A program made the position numbers and the translations under genes. From Actinomadura sp. J1-007 (lineage in GTDB: Bacteria > Actinomycetota > Actinomycetes > Streptosporangiales > Streptosporangiaceae), in NCBI RefSeq assembly GCF_009793335.1, contig NZ_WING01000001.1, positions 930,001-994,000 on the forward strand: a stretch of DNA of 64,000 nt, read 5' to 3'. The first letter of the stretch is position 1, and each line of letters opens with the position of its first letter. This document shows positions 1 through 8,895 of this stretch, piece by piece. The notes below the pieces were generated by a model, which saw nothing but the letters and a program-made list of their open reading frames with translations, was not told the DNA's origin and searched no databases.

Positions 1-2
1 GG

Positions 3-488
3 CCCTACTACGTGGCGCACCAGGACATCCTGGTCCGCGCGTCCGACGCGGCGTCGGTCGGGAACGTCCGCGACCTCAAGGGCAGGGCGCTCTGCAAGGT
101 GCCGGGCTCGGTGTCGTTCCCGCGCGTGCACGACGAGCGGGGCGTCGCGGCCGACCCGGTCGAGGCCAAGGGCTACGAGGGCTGCCTCGACCTGCTGTCC
201 AGCGGCTCGCTCGACGCGGTCTCGACCGACGACCTGATCCTCGCCGGGCTCGCCGCGCGGTCCGCCGAGCGCGGCGGGAAGCCGCTGCGGTTCGTCAACG
301 CGCCGTTCTCGGACGAGCCGTACGGCATCGGCGTCCGGCGCGGCGACGTGGACGGCTGCGAGGCGGTCAACAAGGCGATCACCGGGATGTACCAGGACGG
401 CACCGCCGTGAAGCTGCTGCGCGCGTCGTTCGGCCGGACGGACCTCAAGATCACCACGACCGTCCCGCAGTTCGAGGGCTGCGACTGA
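3..488 (+). CDS. Amino-acid ABC transporter substrate-binding protein (C-terminal part)
   Basis: The gene is cut by the left edge of the window; about 161 C-terminal residues remain. The visible part begins with PYYVAHQDILV and has the alternating pattern of a family 3 (glutamate/polar amino acid) solute-binding protein: a hinge segment, a central stretch 'LDAVSTDDLILAGLA' where the receptor lobe rejoins, and a late 'YGIGVRRGD' motif typical of these receptors. Such proteins are exported lipoproteins that capture an amino acid outside the membrane and hand it to a permease. The signal peptide and lipobox would lie to the left of the window. The next gene starts about 200 bp downstream, so this gene seems to end its operon. 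Exact substrate cannot be told; glutamate-like is a guess. Confidence 0.75.
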   Translation, partial: PYYVAHQDILVRASDAASVGNVRDLKGRALCKVPGSVSFPRVHDERGVAADPVEAKGYEGCLDLLSSGSLDAVSTDDLILAGLAARSAERGGKPLRFVNAPFSDEPYGIGVRRGDVDGCEAVNKAITGMYQDGTAVKLLRASFGRTDLKITTTVPQFEGCD

Positions 489-630
489 GGGGCCGCCGGA
501 CGGCGCGCGGCCCGGCGCCGGCCCCGTGTCGGCCCGGTGCTGGCGCGGGGACGCGCGGCACGGATAAGACCGGTCGGTCACTGAGATCAGGCGGTTACGT
601 AAGTGCCGGTCGGCGCGCGTGATCGTAAGT

Positions 631-636
631 TATGGT
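631..636 (+). promoter_or_regulatory. Possible -10 element before the coiled-coil gene
   Basis: TATGGT matches the actinobacterial TAnnnT -10 pattern and sits about 60 bp before the ATG at 697. No convincing -35 hexamer lies 17-18 bp upstream, so this is a weak call. Confidence 0.22.
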
Positions 637-696
637 CGCGATCAAAACCCGTTCCGGCAACCAGCGGCCCCCTGGCCGACCCCCTCAAGGAGCGCC

Positions 697-1898
697 ATGA
701 CGACGGTCATCCTGGTGGTGATGTGCGTCGTGGTCGGGGCGCTGGAGCTGTACGCCGGCAAGCAGAGCAAGGACCAGGCGCGCGCGTTCGTCCGCCGCAT
801 CGACGAGCTGAACGAGCAGGTCACCAAGCAGAACAGCGTGCTGGTCACGGTCGGCGAGCAGCTCACCGCCGAGCTGTCGAAGGTCAAGCGCGAGGTGCTG
901 CCGGCCCTCGACTCGCGGCTGCGGCACAACAGCGGGCAGGTCGAGGAGCTGGCCGGGCTCGTCCACCAGGCCGACGGGTTCCTGCGCTCGCAGGCGGGGC
1001 GGCTCCAGGACCTGGAGCAGCAGCGGATCACGCTCGCCGCGCTGCGCCGCAAGCTGACCGAGGTCGAGACGTCCGTGCAGGCCGTGCGGCGCGCGGGGAC
1101 GGCGGCCGTCGAGGGCAAGGTCGACACCGCGCTCGACCGGCTGGCCGACCTGGAGCGCAGCGGCGGCGAGATCCTGGAGCTCCAGCGCACCCTCACCCGC
1201 ACGCTGGAGGACGTCGAGGACGTCGTCGCCGAGCTGCTCCAGTACACCGAGAGCGAGCTGGACGACGCGGTCGCCTCGGCGCTCACGGGCCGTCCCCGCC
1301 CGGACGCCGACGGCGCCGCGGTGACCGCGACGGGGCGGCTGTGGACGCGCGACGACCAGCTCGACGACATCCTCACCGAGATGTACGAGCGGTGCGTCCG
1401 CGCGAGCCGCCTCGACGTCCGGTTCCGCACGGTCGAGGGGCCTGACGGGCTGGCGCCCGGCACGCCCGACCGGCGCCGCTACTTCCTCGGCGGGCAGCGC
1501 GCCGAGGACCTCTCGGGGCGTTCACCGCGCTGCTCATCTCCACCGGCGCCGACCTGCCCCGCAACGGCGGCGCGAGCCTCCCGCGCGGCGGCCTCGGGCG
1601 CGGCGAGCCGCCGCGCCTGCCGCCCGGCGTCGGCCCCGTCCGCGCGCCGGAGGACGAGGCGGCGCTGAAGGCCCTGCTGCGCACCCTCTACGAGAGCAGC
1701 GGCGCGGTCGCGCAGATCGGCCCGCTGATGGCCGTGCGCACGCGCGACGAGATCCTGTGCGCCGTGCTGACGGCGGGCCAGTCGCTGGAGCTGGAGAGCG
1801 ACGAGGTGTTCTGGGACCCGTCGGCCGCCACCGAACGGCTCCGGCGGCTGCCGACGCATCAGCTGTGGGACCTCACCGGCTGGGCGGCGACGCCGTAG
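697..1898 (+). CDS. Membrane-anchored coiled-coil protein, unrecognised (frameshifted as sequenced)
   Basis: Start ATG at 697 is chosen because AAGGAG (687-692) precedes it and the protein then opens directly with a hydrophobic helix (residues about 3-18, VILVVMCVVVGALELYAG). A long charged heptad-like region follows (about residues 20-190), suggesting a coiled coil, and then a globular tail. At 1515-1518 the run GGGG breaks the frame. Adding one G lets the reading continue as '...EDLSGAFTALLISTGADLP...' to a stop at 1896-1898, giving about 400 residues. Without it the frame drifts into Arg/Ala-rich translation ending at 1668. I recognise no family. The last 40 bp overlap the convergent gene on the minus strand. 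The frame break is probably a sequence error. Confidence 0.6.
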
Positions 1899-2554
1899 GC
1901 CCGGACGGAGCGGTCGGCGGGCGTGCCGAGGCGCACGAACACCGGACACCGCACGGCCCCGGTCAGCGGGTCGGCCTCCGCGCACAGGCCGACGCCCGCC
2001 GCGCGGTCGAGGAACACCACGTTCTCCACGGCCCGCGCCGCGCGCACCGCGTACGGCACCGAGTCGGCGTCGCCCGCGTCGAACAGCTCCTCGAACGTCA
2101 GGCGCCGCGCGAACCGCACGAGCCCCGCCGCGTCCACGACCCGGCTGCCGATCGCCGCGGACGGGCCCGCGATCACGATGCCGAAGCTCGGGTCCTCGCG
2201 GCCGCGCACGTAGATCTCCCGGTCGGGCTCCAGGCCCCTGCGCCGTTCGGGCAGGTGCAGGCCGAACCCGGTGGGGCCGTCGAGGAACGCGGGCGGCCCG
2301 AACCCGTCCGGGCCGGGGGCGTCCGCGGACACGCGCAGCGCCCCGCCGGGCACGGTCCAGCCCGGCAGGTAGACGCCGAGGCCGCGGACCAGCAGCCGCC
2401 ACACGGGGCGTCCCGTCACGTCCGGGGAGAACTCCCCCTGCGGCCCCCGCCAGCCCGCCGGGCCGCCCTGCGGCCCCGTCCCGGGCTCCCGCGCGCCGTC
2501 CATGACGAACATCATCTGGTGCCCGCCCCGCCCGCACAAGGCCGCCGCGGCCAC
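1859..2554 (-). CDS. Unrecognised protein of about 231 residues
   Basis: I do not recognise this protein. It reads as a real globular sequence with balanced composition and a hydrophobic core pattern (for example FGIVIAGPSAAIGSRVVDAAG and 'SVPYAVRAARAVENVVFLD'), unlike the Arg/Pro/Ala-rich translations of the other frames. The annotated start is a GTG at 2554. ATG codons at 2515, 2512 or 2503 (MMFVMDGAREP) are alternatives, and none has a strong ribosome site. Its 3' end overlaps the convergent upstream coiled-coil gene by 40 bp. It diverges from the PH-domain gene at 2649. No signal peptide or membrane helix is visible. Confidence 0.55.
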   Translation of the reverse strand: MAAAALCGRGGHQMMFVMDGAREPGTGPQGGPAGWRGPQGEFSPDVTGRPVWRLLVRGLGVYLPGWTVPGGALRVSADAPGPDGFGPPAFLDGPTGFGLHLPERRRGLEPDREIYVRGREDPSFGIVIAGPSAAIGSRVVDAAGLVRFARRLTFEELFDAGDADSVPYAVRAARAVENVVFLDRAAGVGLCAEADPLTGAVRCPVFVRLGTPADRSVRAYGVAAQPVRSHS

Positions 2555-2648
2555 CCCGGCGTACCGGTGGAGGCACCGTGCGGGCCCTGCGCGCGGGGGT
2601 CGCGGTCGGCTACGGTTGAGGTCACTGGATCATGACGAGGACGCCGCC

Positions 2649-3167
2649 ATGAACATGCAGGACATGATGGTCTTCCGCGACGCCGGGTCGCGGACCGTCG
2701 ACCGGTACCTGATGTCCTACGAGGGACGCGTCATCGCCGTGCGCCGCCATCCCGCGGTGCTCCTGCTGCCGGTGGCGGTCGCCGTCGGCGGGCTGGTCGT
2801 GTGCGCGGTGGCGGGCGCGTTCGCGGGGATCATCTGGGTGTGGTGGCTGTGGCTGCTGACGCTCGGCTTCCTGGTCTGGAAGGTCATCGCCTGGTCGCTG
2901 GAGTTCTTCCTGGTCACCGAGCACCGCGTGATGGTCATCAACGGCGTCCTCAACCGCAACGTCGCCATGATGCCGCTCGCCAAGGTCACCGACATCGCGC
3001 TGGAGCGCTCGGTGCTGGGCCGGATGATGGGGTACGGCGAGTTCGTCATGGAGTCGGCCGGGCAGAAGCAGGCGCTGCGCAACGTGGGCTTCATGCCGTA
3101 CCCGGAGCAGCTCTACCTGGAGGTGTCGTCGGTGATCTTCGGCGCCTCCGACGAGTCGCCGGACTGA
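2649..3167 (+). CDS. PH (YdbT/bPH2-type) domain membrane protein
   Basis: ATG at 2649 follows GAGGA at 2637-2641. The 172-residue product has two adjacent hydrophobic helices (about residues 35-56 and 58-80: 'LLLPVAVAVGGLVVCAVAG' then IWVWWLWLLTLGFLVWKVIA). A bacterial PH-like domain of the YdbS/YdbT type follows; the phrase 'FFLVTEHRVMVINGVLNR' through 'PLAKVTDIALERSVLGRMMG' and 'ESAGQ' is its hallmark. Such proteins sit in the membrane with the PH fold in the cytoplasm; their biochemical role is not settled. The gene seems to be a single transcription unit between a divergent unknown gene and a serine hydrolase gene 70 bp downstream. Confidence 0.85.
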   Translation: MNMQDMMVFRDAGSRTVDRYLMSYEGRVIAVRRHPAVLLLPVAVAVGGLVVCAVAGAFAGIIWVWWLWLLTLGFLVWKVIAWSLEFFLVTEHRVMVINGVLNRNVAMMPLAKVTDIALERSVLGRMMGYGEFVMESAGQKQALRNVGFMPYPEQLYLEVSSVIFGASDESPD

Positions 3168-3237
3168 CCGCGCCCGCGATCCGCGCCACCCGCGTCCGGA
3201 CCGATGAGTTCGGCCGCCCGCCGAGGTCTGCACGGAC

Positions 3238-4410
3238 ATGAGCGAATTCTCCAAGGGACGGCTCGACCGGATGCGCGACGTGCTGGCCTCCCATGTCGGG
3301 GACCGGACGGTCCCGGGGCTGGTGGCGCTGCTCGCGCGGGGCGGCGAGGTGCACGCGGACGCGCTCGGCGACCAGGCGTTCGGCGGGCCGCCGATGCGGC
3401 GCGACAGCCTGTTCCGGATCAGCTCGATGACCAAGCCGGTCACGGCGGTCGCGGCGATGGTCCTGGTCGAGGAGTGCGTGCTGCGGCTGGACGACCCCGT
3501 CACCGGGCTGCTGCCCGAGCTCGCCGACATGCGCGTGCTGAGCCGTCCGGACGCCCCGGTCGACGACACCGTCCCCGCCCGGCGCGCGATCACGGTCCGC
3601 GACCTGCTCGACTTCCGGCTCGGCACCGGCATGATCCTCGACGCGGAGGCGTTCGGGTACCCGGTCTACGAGGCGGCGCACGCGCTCGGGCTCCTCGGGT
3701 ACGGGCCCCCGGCGCCGGACGCGGCGCTCACGCCGGACGAGTGGATGGCCGGGCTCGGCTCGCTGCCGCTCGTCCACCAGCCCGGCGAGCGCTGGCTCTA
3801 CAACACCGGCTCGTACGTGCTCGGCGTGCTGATCGCGCGCGCCACCGGAGGGTCGCTCGGCGCGTTCCTGCGGGAGCGGATCTTCGAGCCGCTCGGCATG
3901 GCCGACACCGGCTTCACCGTCCCGGCGGGCGGCCTGCCGCGGTTCACGACCCAGTACGGCGAGGACGGCTCGCCCATGGACGGCCCCGAGGACAGCCCGT
4001 GGGCGCGCCCGCCCGCGTTCGAGGACGGCGGCGCGGGGCTCGTCTCGACGGCGGACGACTACCTGGCGTTCGCGCGGATGCTGCTCGGCAAGGGCGCGTA
4101 CGGCGGCGAGCGGATCCTGTCGCGCGCGTCCGTCGAGCTGATGACGTCCGGGCAGCTCACGCCCGAGCAGCAGGCCGACGCGTTCGGCGGCGCGGCCACG
4201 TGGGGCTTCGGCGTGTCGATCGTGACCCGCCGCGACGCCCTGAGCTCCACGCCCGGCCGGTACGGCTGGGACGGCGGCCTCGGCACCTCCTGGTGGAACG
4301 ACCCCGCCGAGGACTTCACCGGCATCCTCCTGACGCCGCGCATGGGCTACCCGCCGCTGAGCCCCGTCTACAACGACTTCTGGACGACCGCCTACGCCGC
4401 CCTCACCTGA
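3238..4410 (+). CDS. Serine hydrolase of the beta-lactamase/DD-peptidase (class C-like) fold
   Basis: The 390-residue protein has the family's active-site order. The nucleophile motif S63-M-T-K66 (in 'ISSMTKPVTA') is followed by a Tyr motif at residues 188-190 (YNT in 'ERWLYNTGSYVLG', where many relatives have YSN or YNT), then a late WDGGLG segment (about residue 340) in place of the KTG/HxG box. There is no signal peptide, so it is probably a cytoplasmic esterase-type member rather than a secreted beta-lactamase; substrate unknown. The ATG at 3238 lacks a strong ribosome site. It is convergent with the FAD oxidoreductase gene, whose stop lies 21 bp away. Confidence 0.85.
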   Translation: MSEFSKGRLDRMRDVLASHVGDRTVPGLVALLARGGEVHADALGDQAFGGPPMRRDSLFRISSMTKPVTAVAAMVLVEECVLRLDDPVTGLLPELADMRVLSRPDAPVDDTVPARRAITVRDLLDFRLGTGMILDAEAFGYPVYEAAHALGLLGYGPPAPDAALTPDEWMAGLGSLPLVHQPGERWLYNTGSYVLGVLIARATGGSLGAFLRERIFEPLGMADTGFTVPAGGLPRFTTQYGEDGSPMDGPEDSPWARPPAFEDGGAGLVSTADDYLAFARMLLGKGAYGGERILSRASVELMTSGQLTPEQQADAFGGAATWGFGVSIVTRRDALSSTPGRYGWDGGLGTSWWNDPAEDFTGILLTPRMGYPPLSPVYNDFWTTAYAALT

Positions 4411-4431
4411 CGCGCGCGGGTCGCGCCGGGG

Positions 4432-5844
4432 TCAGGAGTCGAAGCCGAGGCCCATGCGGTCGAGGGCGCGGAGCCAGAGACCGCGCCGACCGCCGTTGCG
4501 GTCGGCGCGGGCGATCTCGCGGCGGGTCAGCTCGATCACGCCGTACCGCAGCGGCTCGGGCGGGAACGGCACGGGCTTCGACCGGACCATCGCCAGCTCC
4601 GTCCGCTCCGTCCGCTCGCCGGGCGGGAGGCCGACGCCGAGCAGGTCGAGCATGACGTCGGCGCCGAACCGGGTCGCGCCGACGCCGAGCCCGGTGTAGC
4701 CCGCCGCGTACGCCAGCCGGCCGTCGTGCGCGGTGCCGTAGAACGCGCAGAACCGGCTGCACGTGTCGACGACGCCGCCCCACGCGTGGCTGAACCGGAC
4801 CCCTTCGAGCTGCGGGAACGTGGTGAGGAAGTGCCGCGCGAGCGTCGCGAACGTGGCGGGCCGCCGCTCCAGCTCGGGCCGCAGCCCGTTGCCGTAGTGG
4901 TAGACCGCGTCGTACCCGCCCCACAGGATCCGGTCGTCGGACGTCAGCCGGTAGTAGTGGAACTGGTTGGCGCTGTCGCCGAGCCCCTGCCGGTGCCGCC
5001 AGCCGACGGCGGCGCGCCGTTCGGCGGAGAGCGGCTCGGTCACCAGCGCGTAGTCGTACACCGGGACGAGGTAGTTGCGCAGCCGCCTCAGCAGCGGCGG
5101 GAACACGCCCGTTCCGAGGGCGACGCGCCGCGCGGTGACCGAGCCGTACGCGCCGCCGAGCCGCAGCCGCCCGCCGCCCGCGTCCCGCAGCGAGGTGACG
5201 CGCGTGTTCTCGTGGATCGTCACGCCGAGCGAACGGCACGCCGCGGCGAGCCCCCACGCGAGCTTCGCGGGATGCACCATCGCGACGGCGTCGCGGTCCC
5301 ACAGCGCGCCGAGGTAGGTGGGCGAGCCGACCTCGGCGCGCGCCGCCGCGCCGTCCAGCAGCACGGGCCGCCAGCCGAGCACGCGCGCCAGTTCGCACTC
5401 CTCGGCGAGCCCGCCGAGCTGCCACTCCTCCGTCGCGACGCTCATCTCGCCGGTCGGCTCCCATTCGGCGTCGACGCCGTGCCGGGCGAGGGTGTCGCCG
5501 ATGGCGCGCAGGTTGTCGCGGCCGAGGCGTTCGAGGGCGGGCATGTCGTCCGGCCACCGGTCCATGCCGTTGCGGAGCCCGTGGGTGAGGCTGGCCGCGC
5601 AGAACCCGCCGTTGCGTCCGGACGCGGCCCCGCCGGCCCGGTCGGCCTCCAGCACGACGACGTCGAGGGACGGGTCGCGCTCCTTGGCGCGCAGCGCCGT
5701 CCACAGCCCGGTGTACCCGGCGCCGACGACGGCGAGGTCGCACGCCACCGGCCCGGCGAGCGCGGGCCGCGGCTCGGGGAGCGCGGCGTCCGCCAGCCAG
5801 TACGGGACGGGCTCGGCGTCGGCGAGCGCTTGCGCCACGTTCAC
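4432..5844 (-). CDS. FAD-dependent amine/amino-acid oxidoreductase (DadA/PuuB-like)
   Basis: GTG at 5844 is chosen because GGAGGAG (5851-5857, minus strand) precedes it by 6 bases; the product has 470 residues. A dinucleotide-binding motif V-V-G-A-G-Y-T-G (residues 39-46) opens the FAD domain, followed by GAASGRNGGFC, a strong signature of the DAO/gamma-glutamylputrescine oxidoreductase group. A late 'GYTGLGVGATRFGA' closes the FAD site. These enzymes oxidise a C-N bond, pass electrons to FAD and release an aldehyde or keto product. It sits 68 bp after potC, with a gamma-aminobutyraldehyde-type dehydrogenase in the same block, so oxidation of putrescine or another imported polyamine (or its glutamyl form) is the best inference. 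No glutamine-synthetase-like ligase is present in the window. Confidence 0.85.
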   Translation of the reverse strand: MNVAQALADAEPVPYWLADAALPEPRPALAGPVACDLAVVGAGYTGLWTALRAKERDPSLDVVVLEADRAGGAASGRNGGFCAASLTHGLRNGMDRWPDDMPALERLGRDNLRAIGDTLARHGVDAEWEPTGEMSVATEEWQLGGLAEECELARVLGWRPVLLDGAAARAEVGSPTYLGALWDRDAVAMVHPAKLAWGLAAACRSLGVTIHENTRVTSLRDAGGGRLRLGGAYGSVTARRVALGTGVFPPLLRRLRNYLVPVYDYALVTEPLSAERRAAVGWRHRQGLGDSANQFHYYRLTSDDRILWGGYDAVYHYGNGLRPELERRPATFATLARHFLTTFPQLEGVRFSHAWGGVVDTCSRFCAFYGTAHDGRLAYAAGYTGLGVGATRFGADVMLDLLGVGLPPGERTERTELAMVRSKPVPFPPEPLRYGVIELTRREIARADRNGGRRGLWLRALDRMGLGFDS

Positions 5845-5912
5845 GTCGGTCTCCTCCCCGCGCGCCCGTGAAGCGAGCCCCACGCGCGCGCAAAGCCCGT
5901 CCCGGCCGGGCC

Positions 5913-6749
5913 TCACCGGCGGCGGAGGCCGCGGCGGGCGGACAGCACGGCGATGACGACGCCGACCGCGAAGATCAGCGTGCCCATCACGTTGACCTGG
6001 GGCGGCGTCCCGGTGCGGGTCGAGCCGTAGATCCACAGCGGGAACGTGACGGTCGCGCCGCTGGTGAAGTTGGTGATCACGAAGTCGTCCACCGACAGCA
6101 CGAACGCCAGCAGCGCCCCCGACAGCACCCCCGGCATGATCATCGGAAGGGTGACGAGCCGGAAGCGGGTGAACGGCCCCGCGCCGAGGTCCTGCGCGGC
6201 CTCCTCCACGGCCGGGTCCAGCCCGACCACGCGCGCCCGCACGGTGACGGCGACGAACGCGATCGAGAACATCACGTGCGCGACCAGGATGGTCAGGTAG
6301 CCGCGCGGCAGGTTGAACGTCACGAACATCGACAGCAGCGACGCGCCCATCACGATCTCCGGGCACGAGATCGCCATGAACAGCACCAGGTTCGTCGCGC
6401 CCTTGCCCCGGAACCGGTACCGGCCGAGCGCGAGCCCGGCGAGGGTGCCGAGCACGGTCGTGATCGCGGTGCTGAGCAGCGCGATCGTCAGCGAGTTGAC
6501 GACGGCGGTGGTGAGGTCCTCCTTGTCGAGCAGGTGGGCGTACCACCTGAGCGTGAACCCCTCCCAGCGGAAGTTCTGCTTGCCGTGCGTGTCGTTGAAC
6601 CCGAACAGGATCATGACCGCGATCGGCAGCAGCAGCCACCCGATCAGCAGGAACGTGTAGATCCGCAGGCCGTTCCCGGCGAACCGGCGCCGCCGGCGTC
6701 CCGCCGGGCCCGCCTCGGCCGCGGGCGCACGGGTCGTGGTCGTGGTCAT
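5913..6749 (-). CDS. potC: Polyamine ABC transporter permease PotC
   Basis: The 278-residue integral membrane protein has about six helices and the EAA loop 'VEEAAQDLGAGPFTRFRLVTLPMIMPG' (roughly residues 178-204), where the permease touches the ATPase. ATG at 6749 overlaps the potB stop by 4 bases (ATGA), so translation is probably coupled. A short Arg-rich cytoplasmic N-terminus precedes the first helix (YTFLLIGWLLLPIAVMILFG). Together with PotB it forms the channel through which polyamines delivered by PotD cross the membrane. It is the last transporter gene of the block; the FAD oxidoreductase follows after 68 bp. Confidence 0.9.
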   Translation of the reverse strand: MTTTTTRAPAAEAGPAGRRRRRFAGNGLRIYTFLLIGWLLLPIAVMILFGFNDTHGKQNFRWEGFTLRWYAHLLDKEDLTTAVVNSLTIALLSTAITTVLGTLAGLALGRYRFRGKGATNLVLFMAISCPEIVMGASLLSMFVTFNLPRGYLTILVAHVMFSIAFVAVTVRARVVGLDPAVEEAAQDLGAGPFTRFRLVTLPMIMPGVLSGALLAFVLSVDDFVITNFTSGATVTFPLWIYGSTRTGTPPQVNVMGTLIFAVGVVIAVLSARRGLRRR

Positions 6750-7672
6750 CGGCGCGCCGCCTCCAGAACGTCCTGGGTGCCGAGGGTCCGCGCGTAGGCG
6801 AAGATGCCGAGCAGCAGGATCGCCATCAGCGAGAACGACAGCGCCGACGCGACCGGGTAGGCGCTGTTGTCGAAGTACTCCGACTGGATCACGTTGCCGA
6901 TCATGGTGTTGCGGGGGCCGCCGAGCACCTCGGCGTTGACGTAGTCGGCGGAGACCGGCACGTACGTCATCACCACCCCCGCGAACACGCCGGGCAGCGA
7001 CAGCGGCAGGATGACCCGGGCGAACGACTGGAGCCGGCTCGCGTACAGGTCGCGGGCCGCCTCCACCACGCGCGGGTCGATCCGTTCGAGCGCCACGTAG
7101 ATCGGCAGCACCATGAACGGCAGGAAGTTGTAGGTCAGCCCCGACACCACCGCCCACCCGGTGTCGAGCACATGGAAGCCGTCCGGCAGGAGCCCGTGGT
7201 CGCGCAGCGGCCCGAGGACCGGCCCGTTGTCGGTGAGCACCAGCTTCCACGAGACCGTCCGCAGAACGAACGACACGAAGTAGGGCAGCAGCAGGAGGAA
7301 CAGGTACGTCGACTTGTTGCGCCCCCCGCGGAACGCGATCCAGTAGGCGGCCGGGTACGCGAGGACGATGCAGGCGCCCGTGGCGAGCAGCCCGTACCAG
7401 AGCGACCGCGCGAACTTGTCGCCGTACGTGCTGAACCCGTCGGAGTAGTTGGCCCAGTGGAACGTCTGCCGGAACCCGTCGATGAGGTTCCCCGTCTGCA
7501 ACGACAGCGAAGCCATCAGCACCATCGGCACCGCGAAGAAGGCCAGCAACCACAACCCGGACGGCAGAACGAGCAGATAAGGCGCAAGCCGCCCCCGCCC
7601 GGCCCCTCTGCCACCAGCCGCGCCAGGTCCGCCGGACGGGTCGGGGGTCGCGGGGGGTTCGTGGGCGGTCAT
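6746..7672 (-). CDS. potB: Polyamine ABC transporter permease PotB
   Basis: The 308-residue permease starts at ATG 7672, sharing one base with the potD stop (TGATG). A Pro/Gly-rich cytoplasmic lead of about 28 residues precedes the first helix (LAPYLLVLPSGLWLLAFFAV). About six helices follow, with the coupling loop 'VVEAARDLYASRLQSFARVILPLSLPG' near residue 215. This pattern and the partner PotC identify the spermidine/putrescine permease family. It works as a heterodimer with PotC, energised by PotA. Confidence 0.9.
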   Translation of the reverse strand: MTAHEPPATPDPSGGPGAAGGRGAGRGRLAPYLLVLPSGLWLLAFFAVPMVLMASLSLQTGNLIDGFRQTFHWANYSDGFSTYGDKFARSLWYGLLATGACIVLAYPAAYWIAFRGGRNKSTYLFLLLLPYFVSFVLRTVSWKLVLTDNGPVLGPLRDHGLLPDGFHVLDTGWAVVSGLTYNFLPFMVLPIYVALERIDPRVVEAARDLYASRLQSFARVILPLSLPGVFAGVVMTYVPVSADYVNAEVLGGPRNTMIGNVIQSEYFDNSAYPVASALSFSLMAILLLGIFAYARTLGTQDVLEAARR

Positions 7673-8895
7673 CAGGAGCCCTTGGCGATGGGCTCGAAGA
7701 TCTTCTGGTAGCGGGCCTCCTCGTCCTGGGTGAGGCTGCGGTAGTGCCTGAGCCGGCCGAGGTCGGCCGCCGACGGGAAGACCAGCGGGCTGGAGCTCAG
7801 CCGTTCCAGGTCCTTGCGCTCCGAGCCCGTCGCCGCCGCCGCGTCCCGCGCGATGATCGGCCTGGTGGCGGGCACGGGCGTGATGTAGTTGATGAACTCG
7901 GTGAGCGGCGCGTTGTTGGCCGGGTCGTACAGCCAGTCCATCAGCGCCAGCGCGTCGACCGGGTTCTCGGCGGTCTTCGGGATGCACATGCAGTCGGTCC
8001 AGATCGTGCCGCCCTCCTTCGGCACGACGAACTCCACGTCCGGCCCGGCCAGGCTGTAGGCGTCGCCGGACCACGCCATCGTCAGCCACACGTCGCCCTT
8101 GCTGACCGCGTCGATGTAGTCCTGCGTGTAGTACTTGCGGACGATCCCGTCGTCGCGCTGCCGCCGGAGCCTCGCCGCGGCCTTCTCCCAGTCGGCGGGC
8201 GTCGACTTCTCCGGGTCGGCGCCGACGGCGAACATCCCGAAGTTGCCGAGCTCCTGGGAGTCGCTCATCATCCCGACCCTGCCCTTGTACCTCCGGTCGA
8301 AGAGCTGCGCGATGCTGGTGATCTCCTCCTTGACGTACCGCGTGTTGTAGGCGATCCCGGTGATCCCCGAGACGTACGGGACGGTGAACGCGTTGCCCGG
8401 GTCGTACGACGGGTTCTTGAAGCCCGGCCCGGCGTTCGCCGCGAAGTTCTTCAGCCGGGCGTGGTCGAGCGGCGCGAGATAGCCGAGCCGGCGGCACTTC
8501 TCCAGCTGGATGCCGTTGGTCATGACCATCAGGTCGAACCCGATCGACTGGCCGGCCGCGAGCGGCGCCTGGATCTTGCCGAACCACGGCGCGCTCTCCT
8601 GGATGACCTCCTTGTAGGTCACCTTCACGCCGTTCGCCTTCTCGAACGCCTTCAGCGTCGCGCGGTCGTCCTCCATGTAGCCGGGCCAGTTGGCCCAGCT
8701 CAGGCGGCCCGTCCGCGCCTTCCCGCGCCAGTACTCCCGGACGTCGTCCGAGCTGACCTTCTCCTTGCCGCCCCGCCCCTCCACGCCGCACGCGGCGAGG
8801 GCCAGCCCGGCTCCGGCGGCGCCCGCCATCCGCAGCACGTCGCGGCGCCGGGGCCGCGGGAGGCCGCGCGGCGGCGCGGCGTGGTCGTCGTTCAC
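7672..8895 (-). CDS. potD: Polyamine-binding lipoprotein PotD-like
   Basis: GTG at 8895 overlaps the potA stop by 4 bases. The 407-residue product begins with a Tat-type lipoprotein signal: R16-R17-R18-D-V-L, a hydrophobic Ala/Gly stretch, then the lipobox LAAC with Cys36 as the lipid-attached residue. The mature part is a family 1 solute-binding protein of the spermidine/putrescine type (for example [13 protein letters not shown], '[26 protein letters not shown]' and [18 protein letters not shown]). It would be exported folded, anchored outside the membrane, and deliver polyamine to PotB/PotC. Which polyamine cannot be read from the sequence. Confidence 0.88.
   Translation of the reverse strand: MNDDHAAPPRGLPRPRRRDVLRMAGAAGAGLALAACGVEGRGGKEKVSSDDVREYWRGKARTGRLSWANWPGYMEDDRATLKAFEKANGVKVTYKEVIQESAPWFGKIQAPLAAGQSIGFDLMVMTNGIQLEKCRRLGYLAPLDHARLKNFAANAGPGFKNPSYDPGNAFTVPYVSGITGIAYNTRYVKEEITSIAQLFDRRYKGRVGMMSDSQELGNFGMFAVGADPEKSTPADWEKAAARLRRQRDDGIVRKYYTQDYIDAVSKGDVWLTMAWSGDAYSLAGPDVEFVVPKEGGTIWTDCMCIPKTAENPVDALALMDWLYDPANNAPLTEFINYITPVPATRPIIARDAAAATGSERKDLERLSSSPLVFPSAADLGRLRHYRSLTQDEEARYQKIFEPIAKGS

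Noticed and set aside
1757..2635. Plus-strand open frame opposite the unknown gene at 1859-2554
   Set aside because: Its translation is dominated by Arg/Gly/Ala/His without hydrophobic pattern and overlaps a better minus-strand candidate and the end of the upstream gene.
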